Source: Acetobacter sp.
GTDB lineage: Bacteria; Pseudomonadota; Alphaproteobacteria; Acetobacterales; Acetobacteraceae
DNA: 64,000 nt
Direction: 5' to 3'
Assembly: GCF_022483985.1 (NCBI RefSeq)
Contig: NZ_JAKVME010000002.1
Span: forward strand, 372,001-436,000
How positions within the stretch are numbered: the first letter of the stretch is position 1; each line of letters opens with the position of its first letter. The notes under the pieces were generated by a model that searched no databases, was not told the origin of the DNA, and saw nothing but the letters and a program-made list of their open reading frames with translations. Below are positions 58,213 to 64,000 of the stretch, piece by piece. The translations under genes and the position numbers were made by a program.

Positions 58213-59286
58213 ATGGACACAGCCTCCGCCATCCAGTCTGTTGACCTGCCCCGTCACTGCACCTTCGATGCAGCAGACTGGACTGTTCTGGCCGCCTGCT
58301 GGCATCCCGTCGCGCTTTCACGCGAACTGACCCGCACTGCGCCTCTTGGCGTCACCCTGCTGGATGCGCCGCTGGTGCTCTATCGCAGCGGAGACGCCAT
58401 TGTCGTGGCGGACGATCTCTGTCCTCATCGGGGCGTGCCGCTCAGTATGGGGAAATGCAAAGGTGATACGCTGGCCTGCGCCTATCATGGGTTTCAGTTT
58501 GGAGCGGAGGGGCAGTGCGTGCACGTTCCGGCCCACCCGGACAGCGCGATTCCCAAAAAGCTGAATCTGCGCACCTATCCCGCCGTTGAGCGATACGGGC
58601 TGGTCTGGACCTGTCTGCGCCCGGATGGAAGCGGGCCGAAGATTGCCGACATGCCCCACTGGGATGATTCTGAAGGCGGTCAGGGGGATACTCCGGCCTA
58701 TCAGCGGATCACCTGCCCGTGGATTGATATTGCCGGGTTCGCCGGACGACAGGTCGAGGGGTTCATTGATGTGGCGCACTTTGCTTTCGTGCACACGGCG
58801 ACGTTCGCTGACCCGGAGAACCCTGTTGTTCCCAGCTATATGCCAAAGAGAACGGTATACGGTTTTGAAGCGGAATACCGGAGTTCCGTCGCCAATTATC
58901 CGCATGAAATAGAGAACTCGGCCCCCGAGGGATTTGAGTGGCTGCGTCATTTCCGTGTGCATGTGCCGTTTACGGCCACCCTGGAAATCCACTTCCCGAA
59001 CGATGAACGGCTGGTCATCATGAATGCGGCCTCGCCGGTCTCGGCGCGTATGACCCGGATGTTCGCGCCGATCTGCCGCAACTTCGATATCAATGGCGAT
59101 GTCGAGGCGGTTTACGAGTTCAACCGCCGGGTGTTTGAAGAGGATCGTGCGCTGGTGGAGGCGCAGAAGCCGGAGAACCTGCCTCTGGACCCGACACTGG
59201 AGGCGCATGTCATGGCGGACCGGAGTTCAATCGCCTATCGACGGGCGCTGCGGGATATGGGGCTGAGTCACTTCTTCACGGCGTGA
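58213..59286 (+). CDS. Rieske [2Fe-2S] aromatic-ring oxygenase / O-demethylase-like
   Basis: A 357-residue oxygenase alpha-type subunit. The Rieske cluster ligands are C70-P-H72 and C89-A-Y-H92. The catalytic domain has the mononuclear iron segment EGFIDVAHFAFVHTATF. Similar proteins are vanillate O-demethylase (VanA) and phthalate-type oxygenases. The substrate is unknown, and no ferredoxin/reductase partner is adjacent. The ATG at 58213 has GGGAG eight bases upstream; the GTG at 58198 is less likely. It is divergent from the aldehyde dehydrogenase. Confidence 0.85.
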   Translation: MDTASAIQSVDLPRHCTFDAADWTVLAACWHPVALSRELTRTAPLGVTLLDAPLVLYRSGDAIVVADDLCPHRGVPLSMGKCKGDTLACAYHGFQFGAEGQCVHVPAHPDSAIPKKLNLRTYPAVERYGLVWTCLRPDGSGPKIADMPHWDDSEGGQGDTPAYQRITCPWIDIAGFAGRQVEGFIDVAHFAFVHTATFADPENPVVPSYMPKRTVYGFEAEYRSSVANYPHEIENSAPEGFEWLRHFRVHVPFTATLEIHFPNDERLVIMNAASPVSARMTRMFAPICRNFDINGDVEAVYEFNRRVFEEDRALVEAQKPENLPLDPTLEAHVMADRSSIAYRRALRDMGLSHFFTA

Positions 59287-59324
59287 GGAAGGGCTTTCCG
59301 CCTAGCAGAAGCAACCGGGGGACC

Positions 59325-59362
59325 AAAGGGCTGGATCATCTGTAGAACGAAAAGCCCTTTTG
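59325..59362 (+). terminator. probable terminator after the Rieske gene
   Basis: AAAGGGCT (59325-59332) is complementary to the AGCCCTTT segment at 59353-59360 with a long loop, shortly after the oxygenase stop and before the convergent XRE gene. Confidence 0.45.
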
Positions 59363-59373
59363 ATCCCGGAGCG

Positions 59374-59748
59374 TTATTTTTTCTTGCGGTCGAGCATTCT
59401 TGTAATGGAGCGCTGCACGGAAAGACGCTCTCCCACATCAAGGCTGCGGTAGAGTCGCAGCAGGTCGATCTCGTCAATCGTCAGTTGCACGACAGCTTCC
59501 TGCGTGGCCATGCCCGTCAGAAAAACCTCCACAGGAACCTGAAACAGTTCGGCAAGGCGCGGGAGATATTCCCTGACGCGCCCGTCCCGATCCGTCTCCC
59601 AGTGAGCTATGGCGCTACGTGACAGGCCAAGGGCCGCAGCGACGGCCACCTGAGTCATTCCGGCATAGTGCCGTAACGCCCTGATCCGCTGACCCAGGGT
59701 TTCCTGACTGCCCAATCGTGCGCCGAGACTTGAAGGCGCCTTTGTCAT
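59374..59748 (-). CDS. XRE-family helix-turn-helix regulator
   Basis: A 124-residue DNA-binding protein. A Cro/C1-type helix-turn-helix covers about residues 18-75 (LGQRIRALRHYAGMTQVAVA, LGLSRSAIAHWETDR). A short helical tail follows (IDEIDLLRLYRSLDVGERLS). It is convergent with the Rieske gene and lies 54 bases downstream of gcvP on the same strand, so it may be part of the gcv transcript or independent. Target unknown. Confidence 0.85.
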   Translation of the reverse strand: MTKAPSSLGARLGSQETLGQRIRALRHYAGMTQVAVAAALGLSRSAIAHWETDRDGRVREYLPRLAELFQVPVEVFLTGMATQEAVVQLTIDEIDLLRLYRSLDVGERLSVQRSITRMLDRKKK

Positions 59749-59802
59749 TGGTCCGATTATCCCGAAAAAGCTCCAGCATAATGCATTTATTCAGATTTCA
59801 AC

Positions 59803-62670
59803 TCACAGATATACGGAAAGTTCCGGGCAGGAGCAGATCAGATTGCGGTCACCGTAGGCATTGTCAATGCGTCCGACCGGCGGCCAGTATTTGGTCGCAG
59901 GCGCAACACCCGCCGGAAAGCACCCTTCCGAACGTGTATAAGGCCGGTTCCACTCCGTGACGGCCAGATCACGGGCCGTATGGGGAGCATGACGCAGGGC
60001 GGAGGCTTCGACGGCGATCACGCCCGTTTCGATCTGCCGGATTTCCTCGCGGATCGTCAGCATCGCATCGCAGAACCGGTCCAGCTCGCGTTTACCCTCG
60101 GATTCCGTCGGCTCGATCATGAACGTGCCGGGAACCGGAAAGCTCACGGTCGGCGCGTGGAAACCGAAATCCACCAGACGCTTGGCGATATCATCCACGG
60201 TTACGCCCGTCTCATCCTTGATCGGACGCAGATCGACGATGCATTCATGCGCGACCCGTCCATTCACGCCGCGATAGAGGATGGGGTAGGCGTCTGACAG
60301 ACGCGCCACGATGTAGTTCGAGTTCAGGATGGCCAGAGTGGTCGCGCGCGCCAGTCCTTCGTCGCCCATCAGACGGATATAGGCCCACGAGATCGGCAGA
60401 ATCGAAGCCGAGCCGAATGGTGCGGCTGATACGGCAAGACCTTCGCCCAGTTCCGGACGCCCCGGCAGAAACGGTGCGAGATGTGCGCGTACGCCGATCG
60501 GCCCCATGCCCGGTCCACCACCGCCATGCGGGATGCAGAATGTCTTGTGCAGGTTGAAATGGCTGACATCCGCGCCGTATTTGCCCGGCTGCGAAAGGCC
60601 GACCTGCGCGTTCATGTTCGCGCCATCGAGATAGACCTGACCGCCTGCCTCATGCACCAGCGCGCAGATATCGCGTACGGATTCTTCAAACACGCCGTGT
60701 GTGGAAGGGTAGGTGATCATGATCGCCGCCAGCGTGTCGGCATGTTGGGCGATCTTCGCTTTCAGATCGTCCATATCGACGTTGCCGTCATCATCGCATT
60801 TTACGACGACGACTCTCATGGCCGCCATCTGCGCAGAAGCCGGATTGGTGCCGTGCGCGGAAGCCGGGATCAGGCAGACGTCGCGCTGTTCCTGACCACG
60901 CGCACGGTGATAGCCGCGAATGGCCAGCAGTCCCGCATATTCTCCCTGCGCACCGGAGTTCGGCTGGAGCGACACGGCATCATAGCCGCTGACAGCGCAG
61001 AGCCATGTTTCAAGGTCGCTGAACAGTTCGGCGTAACCCTCCGTCTGATCAACCGGTGCGAACGGATGCAGATCACAGAAGCCGGGCCATGTGATTGGCG
61101 TCATCTCGACGGTGGCGTTCAGCTTCATCGTGCAGGAACCGAGCGGAATCATCGTGCGGTCCAGCGCCAGATCCTTGTCGGCGAGGCGACGCAGATAGCG
61201 CAGCATGTCCGTCTCGGAATGATAGGATGAAAAGACGGCCTGCTGTAGAAAGGGTGTTTCCCGGCATAGCCCGTCGGGAATGTCGGAGGACAGGCCCGGC
61301 CTCGGGTCTGCCGCCGCAGCGAGCGCTTCCGTCGGACAATCCGGATCAAAGCAGCGCCAGACCGCTTCAATCACTTCCGGTGTGGTGGTCTCGTCGAGGG
61401 AAAGACCGATCACACCGTCTCCCACGCGACGGAAATTCATACCCGCAGCAATGGCTCTCTGGTGAATCTCTCCGGTTTTTTCAGGAGCGACACGAACTGT
61501 CAGCGTGTCGAATACGGCTGTGGTCTGTACCTCTACACCCAGCGCGCGCAGGCCGGACGCCAGAGCCCCGGTCAGCCCCGCCACACGTTCCGCGATGGCT
61601 TTCAGACCTTCCGGACCATGATAAACGGCATACATGGCGGCGATATTGGCAAGCAGAACCTGAGCCGTGCAGATGTTCGACGTCGCCTTTTCGCGGCGGA
61701 TATGCTGCTCGCGGGTCTGGAGCGCCAGACGGTAGGCAGGTTGCCCCGCGGCATCGACCGACACGCCGACCAGACGGCCCGGCATGCTGCGTTTGTAGGC
61801 GTCACGCACGGCCATGTAGGCGGCATGCGGGCCACCAAAGCCCATAGGCACGCCGAAACGCTGCATGGAGCCGATGGCGATATCCGCCCCGAGTTCACCG
61901 GGAGATTTCAGAAGGGTGAGCGCCAGCGGGTCGGCTGCGATGACCGCGATCGCGCCCGCTTCATGCAGGGCTTCGATGGCCTCACGCGGGTCACGCACCG
62001 CACCGGATGTGCCGGGATAGGAGAACAGTGCGCCGAACACGTTGGACGCATCCAGATCACGCTCGGGACTGCCAACGACAATCTCGAAACCGAACGGTTC
62101 CGCACGGGTCCGCAGAACAGTCAGTGTCTGAGGATGCGTGTCGGCATCGACAAAGAAGATGTTCGACCTGCTCTTCGCCACACGTTTGGCCAGCGCCATG
62201 GCTTCCGCCGCCGCCGTCGCTTCATCCAGCAGAGAGGCGTTTGCGATATCGAGACCGGTCAGTTCCGTCACCAGTGTCTGGAAGTTCAGCAGCGCTTCAA
62301 GACGACCCTGACTGATTTCCGGCTGATAGGGTGTATAGGCTGTGTACCACGCAGGATTTTCCAGAATGTTGCGCTGGATCACTCCGGGTAGAACCGTGCC
62401 ATAATAGCCCTGACCGATCAGGGAAGTCATGACCCTGTTACGTCCGGCCATTTCGCGAAGACGCGCCAGCACCTCGACTTCCGACCAGCCGCGCCCGATC
62501 CCCATCGGTTCTTTCGAACGGATGGAGGCTGGCACTGTCTCTTCACGCAGCGCTTCTTCGCTGGACGCGCCGACAGCCTCCAGCATGGCCGTGATCTCGG
62601 CCTCACGTGGGCCGATATGACGGGAGGCAAAGGCGTCGGAAGGCGGCAGAAGGCTGGACCAGGATGGCAC
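59803..62670 (-). CDS. gcvP: glycine dehydrogenase (decarboxylating), P-protein
   Basis: A 955-residue single-chain P-protein of the glycine cleavage system. It decarboxylates glycine using PLP and passes the aminomethyl group to GcvH. The PLP lysine is about K709 in [18 protein letters not shown]. The N-terminal half contains [13 protein letters not shown] and [13 protein letters not shown]. Length is normal for the fused form. It is the third gene of gcvT-gcvH-gcvP on the minus strand, 61 bases after gcvH. Confidence 0.96.
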   Translation of the reverse strand: MPSWSSLLPPSDAFASRHIGPREAEITAMLEAVGASSEEALREETVPASIRSKEPMGIGRGWSEVEVLARLREMAGRNRVMTSLIGQGYYGTVLPGVIQRNILENPAWYTAYTPYQPEISQGRLEALLNFQTLVTELTGLDIANASLLDEATAAAEAMALAKRVAKSRSNIFFVDADTHPQTLTVLRTRAEPFGFEIVVGSPERDLDASNVFGALFSYPGTSGAVRDPREAIEALHEAGAIAVIAADPLALTLLKSPGELGADIAIGSMQRFGVPMGFGGPHAAYMAVRDAYKRSMPGRLVGVSVDAAGQPAYRLALQTREQHIRREKATSNICTAQVLLANIAAMYAVYHGPEGLKAIAERVAGLTGALASGLRALGVEVQTTAVFDTLTVRVAPEKTGEIHQRAIAAGMNFRRVGDGVIGLSLDETTTPEVIEAVWRCFDPDCPTEALAAAADPRPGLSSDIPDGLCRETPFLQQAVFSSYHSETDMLRYLRRLADKDLALDRTMIPLGSCTMKLNATVEMTPITWPGFCDLHPFAPVDQTEGYAELFSDLETWLCAVSGYDAVSLQPNSGAQGEYAGLLAIRGYHRARGQEQRDVCLIPASAHGTNPASAQMAAMRVVVVKCDDDGNVDMDDLKAKIAQHADTLAAIMITYPSTHGVFEESVRDICALVHEAGGQVYLDGANMNAQVGLSQPGKYGADVSHFNLHKTFCIPHGGGGPGMGPIGVRAHLAPFLPGRPELGEGLAVSAAPFGSASILPISWAYIRLMGDEGLARATTLAILNSNYIVARLSDAYPILYRGVNGRVAHECIVDLRPIKDETGVTVDDIAKRLVDFGFHAPTVSFPVPGTFMIEPTESEGKRELDRFCDAMLTIREEIRQIETGVIAVEASALRHAPHTARDLAVTEWNRPYTRSEGCFPAGVAPATKYWPPVGRIDNAYGDRNLICSCPELSVYL

Positions 62671-62731
62671 GGATCGTCCCCGTATCAGAGAAAAGGTTTC
62701 AGAATTGAGTCGCCGAAGAAGCGGCCGTGAA

Positions 62732-63097
62732 TCAGCCGATCAGCGCGGCGTAGGCTTCGGCGTCCAGAAGGTCCGCAAGCTGCGCCTTGTCTGTCAGCGT
62801 CATCTTCAGCATCCAGCCGTTGCCTTCCGGATCGCTGCTGATCAGGTCAGGGTTGTTCGCAAGGTCAGGATTGCCCTCGATGACCACGCCATTGACCGGC
62901 GCATAGACATCGGATGCGGCTTTGACGGATTCCACGACGGCGACAGAGTCACCCTGCTGCAGGTCATTGGCCGAGCTGTTCAGCTCGAAGAATACGATTT
63001 CACCCAGTTCACTGGCGGCATGTTTCGTGATGCCGACAACCGCGACATCGCCTTCAACGCGCAGCCATTCATGCTCTTTTGTAAAGTAAAGCGTCAT
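62732..63097 (-). CDS. gcvH: glycine cleavage system H protein
   Basis: A 121-residue lipoyl carrier. The lipoylated lysine lies in [19 protein letters not shown], near K60. It starts [16 protein letters not shown] and ends [12 protein letters not shown], as expected. It moves the methylamine intermediate between the P, T and L proteins. It is located between gcvT and gcvP on the same strand. Confidence 0.96.
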   Translation of the reverse strand: MTLYFTKEHEWLRVEGDVAVVGITKHAASELGEIVFFELNSSANDLQQGDSVAVVESVKAASDVYAPVNGVVIEGNPDLANNPDLISSDPEGNGWMLKMTLTDKAQLADLLDAEAYAALIG

Positions 63098-63180
63098 TCC
63101 ACTGTCTCCACTGTCTCCGGACGTTCAATGTCACGGAAAAGAAAACTCTTGTATCTGTCAGGAATGATCCTGATCCGGTT

Positions 63181-64000
63181 TCAGCGTTTGAAACCCGCCG
63201 GGACGAACGGCATCGCGGCGACCGTCACCGGAATGCGACGACCGCGCAGTTCAGCGAAAATCTTTGTGCCTGCCAGCGCAAAGGCCGTCTCGACATAGCC
63301 CATGGCGACAGGCGCCTGAAGCGTCGGGCCGAAAGCGCCGGACGTGACCACACCGATGGGAGAGCCGCCTTCGCCTTCCGCGAACAGTTCGGCGCCGTGT
63401 CTGACAGGAGCACGTCCTTCCGCCAGCAGTCCGACACGCCGACGGCTGACGCCCTGCTCAAGCTGCGCCAGAATCAGGTCGGCTCCGGGGAAGCCGCCTG
63501 CGCGTGCGCCACCGTTTCGGCGGGCTTTCTGGATCGCCCATTCCAGAGCGCCTTCCACGGGCGATGTCGTTTCATCAAGGTCCGAGCCGTAAAGGCAGAG
63601 ACCGCCTTCAAGGCGCAGACTGTCACGGGCGCCGAGGCCGATCGGTTTGACTTCAGGCTGCGCCAGCAGGGCTCTGGCAACCTGTTCTGTCCTGTCTGAG
63701 GGAACGCTGATCTCGAAGCCGTCCTCGCCCGTGTAACCGGAGCGGGTGACGATTGCCTCAATGCCGTCCAGAGTGACGGTTTTCGCATCCATGAACGTCA
63801 TGGTCGAAACATCCGGTGCAAGCCGCGCGAGGGCTTTTTCGGCTTTTGGTCCCTGTAGCGCCAGAAGAGCGCGGTCTCCCAGTGGCTCCACCGTGCAGTC
63901 CGTGGAGAGTTCGCGCTGCATCAGGGCGATGTCCTGCGCCTTGCAGGCTGCGTTGACGACAACAAGAAACCACGTTTCCATGTTGACGATCATCAGGTCG
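63181..64000 (-). CDS. gcvT: aminomethyltransferase (T-protein), 5' end beyond the window
   Basis: The last about 272 residues of GcvT, the tetrahydrofolate-dependent step of glycine cleavage. Visible motifs: DLMIVNMETWFLVVVNAACK at the window edge, ALLALQGPKAEKAL, SRSGYTGEDGFEIS-like (here TRSGYTGEDGFEI), and the C-terminal VTSGAFGPTL with GYV. The N-terminus lies to the right of 64000. It is the first gene of the gcvT-gcvH-gcvP operon; any upstream riboswitch is out of view. Confidence 0.95.
   Translation of the reverse strand, partial: DLMIVNMETWFLVVVNAACKAQDIALMQRELSTDCTVEPLGDRALLALQGPKAEKALARLAPDVSTMTFMDAKTVTLDGIEAIVTRSGYTGEDGFEISVPSDRTEQVARALLAQPEVKPIGLGARDSLRLEGGLCLYGSDLDETTSPVEGALEWAIQKARRNGGARAGGFPGADLILAQLEQGVSRRRVGLLAEGRAPVRHGAELFAEGEGGSPIGVVTSGAFGPTLQAPVAMGYVETAFALAGTKIFAELRGRRIPVTVAAMPFVPAGFKR

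Overview
The window looks like a chromosomal segment of an acetic acid bacterium (Acetobacteraceae, Alphaproteobacteria). Gene content supports this: acetate-CoA ligase, an NAD-type acetaldehyde dehydrogenase, a type II NADH dehydrogenase, bifunctional PutA, an FMN-riboswitch rib operon, an alphaproteobacterial-type flagellar cluster and a giant beta-helical Hint protein. The genus cannot be fixed from the sequence alone; a motile genus such as Acetobacter or Asaia fits.

Positions 1-10.5 kb are an accessory island ending at the 3' end of a tRNA-Leu(UAA) gene. It is a patchwork with plasmid ancestry: two serine resolvases, a candidate res site, ribbon-helix-helix and AT-hook-like regulators among clustered repeats, a mobC-relaxase pair behind a candidate oriT, and a plasmid primase/rep gene with a candidate antisense RNA in its leader. 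A tyrosine integrase next to the tRNA is also present. The rep and integrase genes face each other and have both lost their 3' ends at one junction near 9.59 kb, so the island is probably no longer able to replicate or excise with its own enzymes. It also carries an AT-rich membrane-protein gene and a three-gene envelope cassette.

From 10.6 to 34.4 kb is core genome: YgjP-like and YcgN-like proteins, an ABC system whose ATPase has lost its catalytic motifs, two small envelope proteins, a Sel1-repeat protein, ferredoxin-NADP reductase, alanine racemase, acetate-CoA ligase, a GntR regulator divergent from putA, wrbA, a LysR regulator, a secreted alpha/beta hydrolase, and ribD-ribE-ribBA-ribH behind an FMN riboswitch.

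From 34.7 to 42.9 kb one gene encodes a 2738-residue protein made of glycine/serine-rich beta-helix repeats with a C-terminal Hint domain. Then follow gyrA-coaD-cyclophilin, tRNA-Lys(UUU) with the decayed tail of a second tyrosine integrase beside it, a flagellar cluster (fliL, fliM, a DUF6468 protein, motE, a large secreted repeat protein), a TetR regulator, ndh, aldehyde dehydrogenase, a Rieske oxygenase, an XRE regulator and gcvT-gcvH-gcvP (gcvT runs off the right edge).

Two tRNA genes thus mark integration sites, one still occupied by an island and one with only a relic. Three diverged copies of an approximately 110-bp interspersed repeat and a separate 78-bp hairpin element lie in intergenic spaces. 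The best leads for something undescribed are the rep/int deletion junction with its antisense RNA, the catalytically dead ABC ATPase, the repeat clusters of the island, the interspersed repeat family and the Hint giant.
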